Below are positions 1-9,725 of a stretch of DNA of 54,287 nucleotides, piece after piece. The position numbers were made by a program, and so were the translations under genes. This DNA comes from Neosynechococcus sphagnicola sy1 (GTDB taxonomy: Bacteria > Cyanobacteriota > Cyanobacteriia > Neosynechococcales > Neosynechococcaceae). The notes under the pieces were generated by a model, which did not search any database, was not told the origin of the DNA, and worked only from the letters and a program-made list of their open reading frames with translations. Where the stretch lies: positions 1 to 54,287 of the forward strand of contig NZ_JJML01000014.1 of NCBI RefSeq assembly GCF_000775285.1, given 5' to 3'. The number at the start of each line of letters is the position of its first letter. Within the stretch, counting starts at the first letter, position 1.

Positions 1-1218
1 TTCATGGTTAGCAAATTGGCTCATCAGGGTTTGCTGTTGCTCGACGACAGGGAGAATTGGCGCGAGAATTTGAGTCAGGGCTGGGTTACCTTCAGCCGCA
101 GGAGTATTTAAGATCTGATCTATGGAGATGCGATGGATCAGATCTACCGTGCGATTGAGTTCCTCGTCTGATACAAAGGCGGGAATGATATTGACATCTT
201 GGCTACTGGCTTGTTTGAGTCCGTTTTGCAAGTTGGTGATGCTGGCGCGAGCAAGTCCGACCAGATCGATTAACCTTTGAGTTCGGGCTAAACCATAAAA
301 CACTTGGGGTTGCAGATCTTGACGAAAAGGATCGGTAGCTAGTTTGAAGGCAGCAACGATGAACTCGATTTTCTCTTGTTCAATCCCTGTCTCACGAGCA
401 ACAAAGGTAATATCGCGAAATCTTGCTTCATCAAGATCTTTCGGATTTCTCTGGAGCAGAACGGGTTCAAGGGCTTTCATTATTTGCTCAAATTCAGAGG
501 GGCCGCGCGGGATATTTGCCCCCTCTAGCACAATCCGCACTTCCTCTACCTTGCGGGCTTCGATGCCGAGGATTAAATCGTCTGCGGAAACTTGTGTTTC
601 TTGAGTCAGGTCTTTGTCATCGGGTAGACGATAAATCTGAAATTCTTCTAGGGTTTGCCCGCCGACAATTTGCAGGGCAAAAATGAGATCGGCAATGATA
701 TTTCTATTGCTAGCAGCATCTCCAGTTGCAAACTGATCGAGAGTATAGGTGACTTCAAACTGCCCTTCGCCTTGAGTTGTGGATGAGTTGCCCAGTTGTT
801 GACGAACATCACCAATGTCGCGGTCATAAACGGTGACTACAATGCCGTTAATTGGACTTCCTGCACTAATAATCTGTCCACGAACTACTCTATTTTGCGG
901 CTGTGGTATGGGTTCATCAAATACTCCAAGTTCTCTTAGCGCCCGATTTAGCGCCTCTGCGGTCGGTACGTCGACATTTCCCTGATTATTTCCAGCGTTT
1001 ATCTGCTGTTGCTCCTGAAAGATTGCAACCAGTTTTTGAGTAATATCGTCATAGGTTTGCTCTCGTTGTTCTCGCAGTAGCCCCTCTTCATACAACTGGC
1101 GCTCCTCATCTGATACACGAATGATCTGTCTGCGGAGAATCAGAAGTAGTCCATCTTGTAAGTTAGTGATCTCTGGACGTTGGCTGTCACGGTTGACGGG
1201 AGAGACGATCGCTTTCAT
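1..1218 (-). CDS. TcA-like toxin subunit (5' part; runs off the window)
   Basis: 406 codons are visible from an ATG at 1218; the frame is still open at the window edge, so the C-terminal pore and TcB-binding parts are not seen. Residues about 80-100 (VDVPTAEALNRALRELG) resemble a peptidoglycan-binding-like helix pair. Residues about 111-200 form a transthyretin-like beta domain (VRGQI, VTVYDRDIGDVRQQLG, GEGQFEVTYTLDQF), a unit common in TcA-type and 'neuraminidase-like' toxin subunits. Helical sequence follows. In Tc toxins, TcA forms the cell-binding pentameric pore onto which the TcB/TcC cocoon docks. The fused TcB/TcC gene lies upstream on the same strand, separated by a GxxExxY gene. The family call rests on these motifs and on that neighbour; the missing C-terminus would settle it. 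Confidence 0.68.
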   Translation of the reverse strand, partial: MKAIVSPVNRDSQRPEITNLQDGLLLILRRQIIRVSDEERQLYEEGLLREQREQTYDDITQKLVAIFQEQQQINAGNNQGNVDVPTAEALNRALRELGVFDEPIPQPQNRVVRGQIISAGSPINGIVVTVYDRDIGDVRQQLGNSSTTQGEGQFEVTYTLDQFATGDAASNRNIIADLIFALQIVGGQTLEEFQIYRLPDDKDLTQETQVSADDLILGIEARKVEEVRIVLEGANIPRGPSEFEQIMKALEPVLLQRNPKDLDEARFRDITFVARETGIEQEKIEFIVAAFKLATDPFRQDLQPQVFYGLARTQRLIDLVGLARASITNLQNGLKQASSQDVNIIPAFVSDEELNRTVDLIHRISIDQILNTPAAEGNPALTQILAPILPVVEQQQTLMSQFANHE

Positions 1219-1285
1219 GGCTGTGTTCCTAGAAAAGATAAGGTTTGTAATGACGGACTGGCGGTGATAAGTCTCTTCCCGTCTG

Positions 1286-1384
1286 CATCAGGATTTTCAG
1301 GATTTTAGAATTTCCAGGATTTTGCATAGATGCCTGTCTATTCAATCCTGCAAATCCTCTAATTCTGTAAATTTTGATCCTGAC
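1286..1384. repeat. ATCCTG/CAGGAT repeat unit, downstream flank of the GxxExxY gene
   Basis: The left arm is rich in CAGGATTTTCAGGATT-type words. The right arm carries the complementary AATCCTGCAAATCCT and AATTCTGTAAA words, so the unit forms an imperfect inverted repeat of about 40-bp arms. It overlaps the last codons of the GxxExxY gene, so the final residues (DQNLQN) are encoded by repeat DNA. Related units lie on the other side of the gene. Confidence 0.75.
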
Positions 1385-1748
1385 GGTTATTGAATACCAA
1401 CTTATGTTCCAAACTCTTTCCTCCAAAATTGATTAACAACCCCAGTGGAAAGCCATAGGCCACGGTGTAATTCTTCGCCTGTGCCAGGTGTGCATCCTCC
1501 AACTGCACCAATGCTTTCAACTCAACGACAACCTGATTCTCGACGACAAAATCTGCTCGGCGCGTCCCCACCTCAATGCCGTCGTAATAGACGGTCTGCT
1601 CTTGCTCGCGCACGAAGGCTAGACCTGCTCGCTCTAGCTCAATGGCGAGGCAGCGCTGGTAGATAACTTCTTGAAATCCGGGTCCCATTTTGTTGTGTAC
1701 TTTCATAGCGCATCCGATGATTTTGTAGGTGAGTTCGTTGCCGATCAT
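1359..1748 (-). CDS. GxxExxY family protein (PDDEXK-like)
   Basis: A 129-aa protein of the GxxExxY family (PDDEXK_3). The name motif is visible as GFQEVIY after MGPG. The nuclease-fold core follows: RADFVVENQVVVELKA supplies the Asp and the E-x-K of a PD-(D/E)xK site. The start was placed at ATG 1748 (MIGNELTYKIIG), where family similarity begins; an open frame extends to 1862, but that stretch is repeat-derived. The gene sits inside ATCCTG-rich repeats on both sides, an arrangement often seen for this family across phyla. Biochemical function is unknown; a nuclease role is inferred from fold only. It separates the two toxin genes on the same strand, but nothing shows it acts with them. Confidence 0.85.
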   Translation of the reverse strand: MIGNELTYKIIGCAMKVHNKMGPGFQEVIYQRCLAIELERAGLAFVREQEQTVYYDGIEVGTRRADFVVENQVVVELKALVQLEDAHLAQAKNYTVAYGFPLGLLINFGGKSLEHKLVFNNRQDQNLQN

Positions 1749-1755
1749 TGTCAGT

Positions 1756-1985
1756 ATCAAGATTTTCAGGATTAGAGGATTTTCAGGATTTTTGAATTTA
1801 GCAACATATGTTATTTCTCTCCAATTTTTCTTCTTAATCCTGTTAATCCTTAAATTCTGCAAATCCTGATTTGATTTTTCAGGATTTTGAAGTTCGTCTG
1901 CATAACTTATTTCTCCATCTCTCCAATTGTCTAATTTCCCAATTTCTTAATCCTGTTCATCCTCAAATTCTGTAAATCCTGATTA
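1756..1985. repeat. Two tandem ATCCTG/CAGGAT repeat units upstream of the GxxExxY gene
   Basis: Two related units, about 1756-1871 and 1873-1985, each begin with CAGGATTTT-type words and end in the same series (CTTAATCCTGTT, ATCCT, AAATTCTG, AAATCCTGAT). Each is an imperfect palindrome, and the two are direct repeats of each other. Both share words with the unit at 1286-1384. The unit spacing is irregular and the core is palindromic, so this is not a CRISPR array. Confidence 0.78.
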
Positions 1986-2069
1986 TTTTGGTTATTTGGT
2001 ACGTTACTCTGATCGCTAACGCACCCTACAAGATCGGGCTGCAAGATTGGATGATCTCACTTGACCAAG

Positions 2070-5000
2070 TTAGTGTGGTGTCTCGACTCGCCCACCCACT
2101 CGCTTGATCATTTCTTGGCAGGGATCGCAGACGTAGGAACTACCAGACGGTTTGAGAGCACCTACTACAGCTTTGCTCCATCTCTCACCACGGGCACCTA
2201 TTCCAGACAAGAAAGCACCTATATTTTCCTCAGCATGTGGTGCACCTTTCATTCCCTTGGCGATTTCTGGAGCCACGTTGATCCCCCACTCCTCAAGCTG
2301 TTTGAGTTGTGCCGCATTAAGCCCCTTTGAACCTGAGTTAATCCCAGCAACCAAGATTTGTTTGCCTTCCTTGGTGGTCGCTAACGCTATTTCAACCGTT
2401 GCTCCTTTCCCTTGTCCAAGACCTTTTATTTTGTTGGCGAGTTCAGTGAGACCGCCTTCACGTGCAATATTGTTAGAGACAATGCCCTGCGGTAGACGAA
2501 GTGTCTGAGGGACAGCCGTTGGTTTAGCAGGTGCTGGATCCACAGGATCTGATGGATTGGATTCAGCTTTGTTGGGTTCTGGCTTGGGGTCGGCATTTTT
2601 TGCTTCTTCGTCATTGTGGGCGACCATCAAGCTATGCGCTGCGTCGGCTCCGTGGATGGCAACCGATACCGCAGCGAGTTTCGGCAAGACTTGCGCCGCT
2701 GCTTGTGCCCTTTGACCACCAGAGGCGAGCGCCAGAGCGGCTCTAGGTCCTCCTGCAATAGGTCCTGAGGGATTGACGAAACCTAGTGTGATGTCCGCAG
2801 CTTTTGCTGCGGAGTTGGCAGTATCCTTCTCGACGTGAGCCGCCTGAAGTGTTGAAGAGATAGCAACTTCAGTTATGCTTGTTACATCTTTGCCAGTTTG
2901 CATTTGCCTCATGCCGGCCTCGTAATCGGATAATCCATGTGCCGCCACGAGCAAGCCAGCGGCTATGCCAACCCCTGTCTCCGCAGTGAGGGCAGCAAAA
3001 GCGACACCACCTACCGCTTGCGTAAGTCCGCCGACTGCTCTGGCCCCACCCCAGAACTTGGTCCAGTCTCTTCCCGTGGGGTCGTGAAAGATAATAGGAT
3101 TGCACCGAACGTACTGGTATAGGTTGCTGAATTCAGGCTTGAAGAACGAGTCAACAGCTGTCCACTGCCCCAGCCAAGGCGCATAATACCGTGCCCCGTG
3201 ATAAGTGAATCCCGTCTCCTCATCCCGCTCCTTCCCCGTATACCGATACCGCTTCGCCGCCGCTTTAATGCTCTTATCCACCGCCTGATAGGAGGTGTTG
3301 CCGTAGGGAGTGTATTCCTCATAGGAAATCACATTAGCTTTATCATCCAATTCGAGACAAGCCGAACCCAGATGGTTACCAAACTGAAACCGAATTAGTT
3401 GTGCAGGCGATTCATCATCGGGGTTAGTAATTGTCTTTGTTTCCACCAACGCAATCCGCTGCTTATTATCCATCCCATGCAACGTCTCACGCTCTAACTT
3501 AATGTCATTTCCATTGCTCTTAAATTCACGGTAAATCTCAAACCCACCCAGATAAATCCGCTCCTGCTTGCGAGTCCCATTTTGCCGCTCTGTCACCTTG
3601 CGAACCCGCTCACCAGTGGCATCGTAGACATAGAACGTCGTTTCCGGCACTGTATTGGGTGGCGGCGCATCATTCACCACCTGTCGCGCCGTCGCGCTCA
3701 ACTCATCCTTGTAATCCCACTGCATCAGCGTCAGGTGGGGCATACTCGTCATATTGCCGTGGGCATCGTAGGTGTAGGGTTCCGTCCTTGCCCCCACCGT
3801 CGTACTGCTCAAGCGATTGCTCTGCTTGCCCGATTCAATCAAACTCGCTTCGTTATAGGCATAGGCACGAGTCCAATTCCCATTCGCCGCCTGATGGATT
3901 AACCGCTCAAAATTGCCCACCGCATCGTAGACGTATTGCTCCGTATAGTTCCGCATCGCCTGCCCATCACTGGGATGGGGCAGATTGACCCGAAACTCAT
4001 CATCCCAACTGGTTTCTGGCTGCCCCGCCTGCCCGATATGCTCCCGCCCCGCTGCCGCAACTAGACGGTAGATCGGGTCGTAGGTATAGTCACCGTGGGG
4101 CAACACCACCTGATTGTTGAAAAAGATCGTCTGCTGAGCCTCATCCCGAATCCGGGTGATATTGCCCACCGGATCATAGGTATAGAACAAATCCTGCAAG
4201 ACCGCCCCGCCCCGCGTGGTCTTCAGATGGGTCAACCGGAAGGTTTTTTCATCGTAGGTATAGGCAGTTTTTGCCCCATTCCCATATTCAATCAGGGTGC
4301 GCTGTCCCTTCGCGTCATGGTCAATGTTCGTCACCGCATGGAAATTCGCCGATGGTGGATCGAGCAACAACCTTGGCTCCGTCGCTTCCCCCAGCCACAC
4401 ATCCATCCGCTCCAATAAATTCGCCTCGTTGTAACCCGGACGGATCACATTCAGTTTCGTCTGCGGCTGGTTGCTGTGGGGTGCAACCAACTGAATCGGT
4501 CGATTCAGGGCATCATAGCGGCTACTGCTGCTAAAGACTTCCGTTTCTAAAGCAGGATTGCCCGCCCAATTGGGAATGGTTTTGTAATCCTGCACCAGTT
4601 GGCGCGTGCTGCTGAGCAAATTGCCCTTAAAGTCAAAGGCTCCATTCGTCGCCACACCCGCACTATCAAAATGCTGATAAATCCTGCCCCGATGGTTTTG
4701 GGCATCCCCCTGCCCTTCCCCATACACCGTCTTTTCCGCCAGAATTTCCGGATCGCTGCCCGTTTTGACAAACATCTGCGTCGGACGCTGCAAGGCATCA
4801 TAGGTCGTGCGGAGCACATGGTTGCGGCTATCCCACATCCGCATCGGCTTACCCGCCACATTGTTCAGCATCCAGCGCTGTCCCGCTTCCATACTGGCTT
4901 GGTGAAGCCGATGCCCCAGCAAGTCATAGTCATAGCGCATCACAATCCGGTCTTTGGCATCCGTGACCGATCGCTGATTCCCCTCAATATCCAACTCCAC

Positions 5001-8000
5001 GCGGGTCGCATATTTCTGGTCATTGCCACTGGCATCCTTGCCATTATCTGCAATGGTCAAAAAGGTGCGCCCCAGGGTATCAAAGTGGGCAACGGTGGGC
5101 GTATTGGCGTGTTTCGCCGCCTTCTCCGCCGCGCTTTTCTCCTCCGTCCCCAATGCCCCACCGATCCGCTGTTGATACCAGGTGGGCAAATAATCGGCAT
5201 CCGGCAACCGCGTCAGAAATTCACTCACATCGGCATCGGTTTTGGGATCAAACGTCACCGTGTCATTCACATCAAAGGTCTGCTGCTGCCACGGGTCGAA
5301 GACCACCTTCTCCCAGGTCTGGTTGGGATGCAGCGTCGCCACCACCCGTTCCACCGGATCGTAAAACAGCGTACTGCTCACGCCCCACTGTTCGATGCCA
5401 AAGTGATGGGTGGGGCTAAAAAACGGTTCGTATTGCCGGACGGGTTTGCCCTTATTGTTATAAACCTTCGCTCCCGTCCCCACCCAGCGCGGATCGAGTC
5501 TGGGCGAGTTTGCCACCGCCGGATCGCGAGGACCTGGTTCCGCCTGCACCTTCGTCTGTGCCTCGCGCCCAAAGCCATCGGAATAGACAAAACTCAGTTG
5601 CACCTTGGTTTGTCCACCCGCTAAATCGCTGACATGGGTTTCACGGGCGATCGCCGCAGCACAAACCGGAACACGCTCCAGGTCGTAAATAGTCCGCGTT
5701 GTTGCCGTGCCTAAATGTTGCGTAGCCAGCGAACGGGGATTATCAGCCTCAAAAAATGCCTTAATTTCAGCCTGAGTCAAATCGGCGTTGAAATTGGCAA
5801 AGGCATCCCCGATCGTCTCCGTTGCCTTACCCATGACGGCAGTGCCCACAACCATCCCCAGCGCATCAAATCGCGCCTGCGATCGATTGCCATTCGGGTC
5901 AGTAATTTGTTCCGGTTGCAGGGTACGGTAATTGTTCTGAATGGCGATCGTATTGTTGAGCGGATCGACTGTCTGAATAACGGTTAAGTGATAGCGATCG
6001 TAGGTACTGGTATAGAGATTGCCAAACGGATCTTTAATTTGAACGGGCAAGTAGAATTGAGCCGGGTCAAACCCCTGCCGACCCGACGAAATCCACCAAC
6101 CCCCATCCTGCTGCACATATTTCCCTTCGGCACCCAACAATGTGTTTAGATCGGTAATCTTGCTGCCGTAAACCTGAGTCAGTAAACCGGGCGTAAATGC
6201 CAGTTTGAAACTCTCACAGGGCAACGCCAGAGCATCAATTTGTCCCAGCGGTAAGGGCGTGGGATCGGTCGCACTCGCCTCGCTATCCTTGCGGTAGAGC
6301 GTTCTGACTCGCTCTATTAACCGTTTTTGTGGACTGGTGTTTGTCGGAGTCGTCTCATAGGGAATTTCGGGCGCGATCGCGTGCCCCACCACCGAGCCAT
6401 CAGCAGCCTTTTGATAGAAGTCAACCAGAGTAAAGTATTTCCCGGTTGAAGCTGGAACACCCGTAAGCTCATAAGTGCGAGTTTCGATCGGCACCCCAAT
6501 CCGATACCAATCGGGATCACTCGGTTTGTCATTAGGCTTGTTCGTGACCTGATTTTCGGTATAGGTAATAAAGGTTTTGGCTTGTTCTGGATAAGCAGGC
6601 TTACGACGAGGATAGGCGATCGCTACACTCTTCAACCCATTGCCAAACTCATCCACCTCTAGCGTCATCGCATGAGTCACACGCGGGTCAAAAAGCTTGC
6701 GTTTCTTCTGGGGATCAGGTTCTGGATCGGTTGGATCGAGGATGAAACTCCGCTCGTAGTGATAGTCAATGGTTTCGCGATCGTGGGCAAAGAACACCGC
6801 ATGACGGTTCGTTTGCAGTGCCTGCTCCAACCGAATCTCGTAATTCCGCTCCGACACACTGTAGGGATGGGGCTGTTTGTCTGAACCATCCAGGGCATAA
6901 ATTTCTAGCCGGAGGATGCGACCCTTGAGCGATCTCGCCGCTTCCCGTTCTTCGTCCGCCGTTAAACCAGCAGGCAGAATCGTATCGGGCAACAGTGAAG
7001 CGGCAAATGCCTGGTTTGTCTCGTTTGGCTCCCGATAATACTCATGCTCGAAATGAGTAGAAATCTTCTCCCGATTCACATACGCTCCCGTATGAAACCA
7101 GGTTTTCGTCAGCACCGGGGGCACAAACGAAGCTGCATCCAGATTGGTACTGTCCGATGTGGTGTCACCAAGCTGAATCGTGCCAATCTCCTCCGTATCC
7201 CACTGATCCACCCGCCCAAAACCGCGAAACTCCCGCTCCACCCCATCAAAATAGCCGTGATGGTAGGCATAGCGCGTGACAAAGCGGTTACCAGAGATGC
7301 GATCGTAGGTCTCCACCCGTTCCACCACATGCACCGGAAACGGCAGTTTCGTAATCCAGGGCGTATCCGCCAGCTTATCTTGCAGATAGAACTTGCTGGA
7401 AGACGCATACTCAACCACCGTTTCTGCACCCATGTTGTTCACGGTCTTGATCAGCAAATGGGGCTTTTGCCCGCCCATCAGGTCGATATACCGCATCACC
7501 CGGCGAGCATTACCGGGCAAGGGAGAAGACCACACCAGACAGGCAGTGCCATTACTCAGCAGGTCAAAGGCTGTTGTCGATGCCAAACTGTCGATCGCCG
7601 GGAAATAGCTCAACGTCCGCTTTGCCGCCCAACCATTCCCCGACTGATTAAAGTAAACCTGCACCCCTCCTCCACTCAGGTACAGAATATCCGTCGTCCC
7701 CGACCCATCAATATCTGCCAACTGGATGCGCCGCTGGTCAAAGATGTCAGGGCGATCGAACCAGGGGGCATCATCCATCGTCACCTTTGCCCCAAACCGC
7801 CCATACCCCAGATTGGGCCAGTAACACACCTCCCCATTCCGTATCCGCACAATATCTGTCAGCCCATCCCCTGACATATCTGCCATGTGAATGGATTGGG
7901 TACTATCCGCAAAAATGATTCGTGGTCCCTTCTCCTCATCCCAGGGCTGAACCACCCGCTCCGCCGCATCAAACCCATCCTCTGCCAGGGAGGGATACCA

Positions 8001-9725
8001 GACAAAGCAGTTATCCTCGCTAATCAGGATGTCGCTGTGCCCATCCCCATTCAGGTCAATAAACTTCAGATTCGGGTTATCCCAATCCACCACAGGCAAC
8101 GACTTAAAAGCAACAAATGACTCCCAGCCTTGATCCAGAGTCCGTTCATAAAATCCTGGCACCGCCCCTCTGAACGTCACCACATCGGGCTGCCCATCCC
8201 CTGCCAAATCCAAAAACTGAGCACCGTTCGCCAAACCACTCCCAGGCTTACTGGCAACCAATTCAAGCGGGGCAAACTGTGCCTCAATATGCTGCTTGCC
8301 ATTGTCCTGAACGGCATTGATCGGGCTGAGATTGCGTTTGTAAAACCATCCGTTCCCCTGCTCGGTCAGAATCCCCGATAAGCCTTCCCCATCCAGATCC
8401 ACCCACTGATAGCGCGCACCATCCAATCCTTGAGGTAAATTCTCCAGACTGGCGTGATCGACATCTCGCACCGTCTCATCAATCTTGGCTTCGCTATAGG
8501 TAAATTCTAACGGTGGCAGCGATTTCTTGATATAACCACCCCCACTACGTTTGTAGCCCGTCTGCGTTGCCGACAGCAGGAACGAATAGATGGGATTGCG
8601 AACATCGGTTGGATTTTGTTCGTAGGAATAGTTAAAGTCCGTCGATCGCACCAAACAGTTCTTCCCAACTTCAATCCCATCAGCTTCTTTTTCACCAGAG
8701 AAATAATGGAACATCAACACCCGCTGGCATAGGCGATAAGTCCGTACTTCAAAGCCCGATCGATAAGAGGAGAATGGATCGTTTCGGAGAGTCGCTGTAG
8801 TCCATTCCTTTGGCTCTTGGGGGATGGGGTTCAAGAGATCGTGTTCCCCGTAATCAAACACCACCTCGAACAACCAATCCTGGCGCACACTCAGATCCTC
8901 ATTAGCTTTTCGCGGCGTTGAGTTCCCATAGTAAATATGTTTTAGATAGCGATTACTCGATCGACTCTTGGAAGTGCGATTACTTTCGTGTGCTTGGGAT
9001 CGATCGATCCCAACTGAGTTCTCTTTATCCTCCGATCGATAGCGATAATAAATCGCATTTCCCTTGTCGTCATAGCTTTCACAGATAAGCCAGCTAAATA
9101 CATGGGTGGGGTGTTCGGGATCGACAATGCGACTTTCTTCTGTCTGTCCATACAGCGTTGTAATGTTGTCTTTAGAGATCGATCTCCAAAACGTTTCTTT
9201 CGGGTCAGCCTGGTTAGTCCAGCGTTCGATGCGGGCAAACAACCCTTCAATCCGAGGACGGTAGCGTTGAAGGGAGTAGGTTTTACCACCCACCGTGCGC
9301 GGATCTATTTTTTCAGGCTCCCACTTCCCCTGGTTGTTCTGAACCAGAATCGGCACCAGATCTTCCGCACCTGAAAGAATAAACACATCAGAATCCTCAC
9401 CATCCCAGTAGCGCGGCAAGCCTTTGTCTGTCTTGCGGGTAATCGACGGTAACGACAGATTCCAGCCCAGCCCAAAGATCCCATTCCCCGCCCCCGAATC
9501 GTAGGAGAGCGATAACTGGGGACCAAAACCCGAACGCCCAGGACTGGTGGCGATCGGGACAGACATTGAGCCAGTTCCCGTTACCGGATTAGCCGCGAAC
9601 TTTTCCCCCATGCCCTTAATTGCACCACCGCCTTTAGGTAAGGACACACTAGGAGGCGACGCAAAATAGCTTGGGTCAGACTCTTGAGTTTGTTTACTGT
9701 TGGCTTGAGCGGGGCGATCGAACAT
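2070..9725 (-). CDS. Fused TcB/TcC (SpvB-Rhs) toxin with C-terminal deaminase-like domain
   Basis: A 2551-aa protein uninterrupted over 7.6 kb. The N-terminus is an SpvB/TcaC domain (SVSLPKGGGAIKGMGEKF; LSYDSGAGNGIFGLGW). FG-GAP-like repeats (DLNGDGHSD, DMSGDGLTD, DIDGSGTTD) and TcB middle regions follow, then YD/Rhs repeats and a complete Rhs core (RYTGKERDEETGFTYHGARY; NPIIFHDPTGRD, ending near residue 2220). In Tc toxins this shell encapsulates the TcC C-terminal effector, which self-cleaves after the core. Here the 331-residue tail holds a hydrophobic Gly/Ala stretch, a Pro/Asn/Glu linker and a final domain of about 110 aa. That domain has HAE (2497-2499) and C-x2-C (2533, 2536), the zinc and catalytic signature of cytidine-deaminase-fold toxins. 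ATG 9725 has GGGAAG upstream. Target and delivery are inferred. Confidence 0.88.
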   Translation of the reverse strand: MFDRPAQANSKQTQESDPSYFASPPSVSLPKGGGAIKGMGEKFAANPVTGTGSMSVPIATSPGRSGFGPQLSLSYDSGAGNGIFGLGWNLSLPSITRKTDKGLPRYWDGEDSDVFILSGAEDLVPILVQNNQGKWEPEKIDPRTVGGKTYSLQRYRPRIEGLFARIERWTNQADPKETFWRSISKDNITTLYGQTEESRIVDPEHPTHVFSWLICESYDDKGNAIYYRYRSEDKENSVGIDRSQAHESNRTSKSRSSNRYLKHIYYGNSTPRKANEDLSVRQDWLFEVVFDYGEHDLLNPIPQEPKEWTTATLRNDPFSSYRSGFEVRTYRLCQRVLMFHYFSGEKEADGIEVGKNCLVRSTDFNYSYEQNPTDVRNPIYSFLLSATQTGYKRSGGGYIKKSLPPLEFTYSEAKIDETVRDVDHASLENLPQGLDGARYQWVDLDGEGLSGILTEQGNGWFYKRNLSPINAVQDNGKQHIEAQFAPLELVASKPGSGLANGAQFLDLAGDGQPDVVTFRGAVPGFYERTLDQGWESFVAFKSLPVVDWDNPNLKFIDLNGDGHSDILISEDNCFVWYPSLAEDGFDAAERVVQPWDEEKGPRIIFADSTQSIHMADMSGDGLTDIVRIRNGEVCYWPNLGYGRFGAKVTMDDAPWFDRPDIFDQRRIQLADIDGSGTTDILYLSGGGVQVYFNQSGNGWAAKRTLSYFPAIDSLASTTAFDLLSNGTACLVWSSPLPGNARRVMRYIDLMGGQKPHLLIKTVNNMGAETVVEYASSSKFYLQDKLADTPWITKLPFPVHVVERVETYDRISGNRFVTRYAYHHGYFDGVEREFRGFGRVDQWDTEEIGTIQLGDTTSDSTNLDAASFVPPVLTKTWFHTGAYVNREKISTHFEHEYYREPNETNQAFAASLLPDTILPAGLTADEEREAARSLKGRILRLEIYALDGSDKQPHPYSVSERNYEIRLEQALQTNRHAVFFAHDRETIDYHYERSFILDPTDPEPDPQKKRKLFDPRVTHAMTLEVDEFGNGLKSVAIAYPRRKPAYPEQAKTFITYTENQVTNKPNDKPSDPDWYRIGVPIETRTYELTGVPASTGKYFTLVDFYQKAADGSVVGHAIAPEIPYETTPTNTSPQKRLIERVRTLYRKDSEASATDPTPLPLGQIDALALPCESFKLAFTPGLLTQVYGSKITDLNTLLGAEGKYVQQDGGWWISSGRQGFDPAQFYLPVQIKDPFGNLYTSTYDRYHLTVIQTVDPLNNTIAIQNNYRTLQPEQITDPNGNRSQARFDALGMVVGTAVMGKATETIGDAFANFNADLTQAEIKAFFEADNPRSLATQHLGTATTRTIYDLERVPVCAAAIARETHVSDLAGGQTKVQLSFVYSDGFGREAQTKVQAEPGPRDPAVANSPRLDPRWVGTGAKVYNNKGKPVRQYEPFFSPTHHFGIEQWGVSSTLFYDPVERVVATLHPNQTWEKVVFDPWQQQTFDVNDTVTFDPKTDADVSEFLTRLPDADYLPTWYQQRIGGALGTEEKSAAEKAAKHANTPTVAHFDTLGRTFLTIADNGKDASGNDQKYATRVELDIEGNQRSVTDAKDRIVMRYDYDLLGHRLHQASMEAGQRWMLNNVAGKPMRMWDSRNHVLRTTYDALQRPTQMFVKTGSDPEILAEKTVYGEGQGDAQNHRGRIYQHFDSAGVATNGAFDFKGNLLSSTRQLVQDYKTIPNWAGNPALETEVFSSSSRYDALNRPIQLVAPHSNQPQTKLNVIRPGYNEANLLERMDVWLGEATEPRLLLDPPSANFHAVTNIDHDAKGQRTLIEYGNGAKTAYTYDEKTFRLTHLKTTRGGAVLQDLFYTYDPVGNITRIRDEAQQTIFFNNQVVLPHGDYTYDPIYRLVAAAGREHIGQAGQPETSWDDEFRVNLPHPSDGQAMRNYTEQYVYDAVGNFERLIHQAANGNWTRAYAYNEASLIESGKQSNRLSSTTVGARTEPYTYDAHGNMTSMPHLTLMQWDYKDELSATARQVVNDAPPPNTVPETTFYVYDATGERVRKVTERQNGTRKQERIYLGGFEIYREFKSNGNDIKLERETLHGMDNKQRIALVETKTITNPDDESPAQLIRFQFGNHLGSACLELDDKANVISYEEYTPYGNTSYQAVDKSIKAAAKRYRYTGKERDEETGFTYHGARYYAPWLGQWTAVDSFFKPEFSNLYQYVRCNPIIFHDPTGRDWTKFWGGARAVGGLTQAVGGVAFAALTAETGVGIAAGLLVAAHGLSDYEAGMRQMQTGKDVTSITEVAISSTLQAAHVEKDTANSAAKAADITLGFVNPSGPIAGGPRAALALASGGQRAQAAAQVLPKLAAVSVAIHGADAAHSLMVAHNDEEAKNADPKPEPNKAESNPSDPVDPAPAKPTAVPQTLRLPQGIVSNNIAREGGLTELANKIKGLGQGKGATVEIALATTKEGKQILVAGINSGSKGLNAAQLKQLEEWGINVAPEIAKGMKGAPHAEENIGAFLSGIGARGERWSKAVVGALKPSGSSYVCDPCQEMIKRVGGRVETPH

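Noticed and set aside
1756..1985. CRISPR array
   Set aside because: Units are palindromic, unequal in spacing and lack unique spacers or cas genes.
4599..5624. 341-codon open frame on the plus strand opposite the TcB/TcC gene
   Set aside because: It is antisense to a gene with clear domains, has no family similarity and reflects codon bias of the real strand. The same applies to the plus-strand frames at 7044-7874 and 42760-43359.
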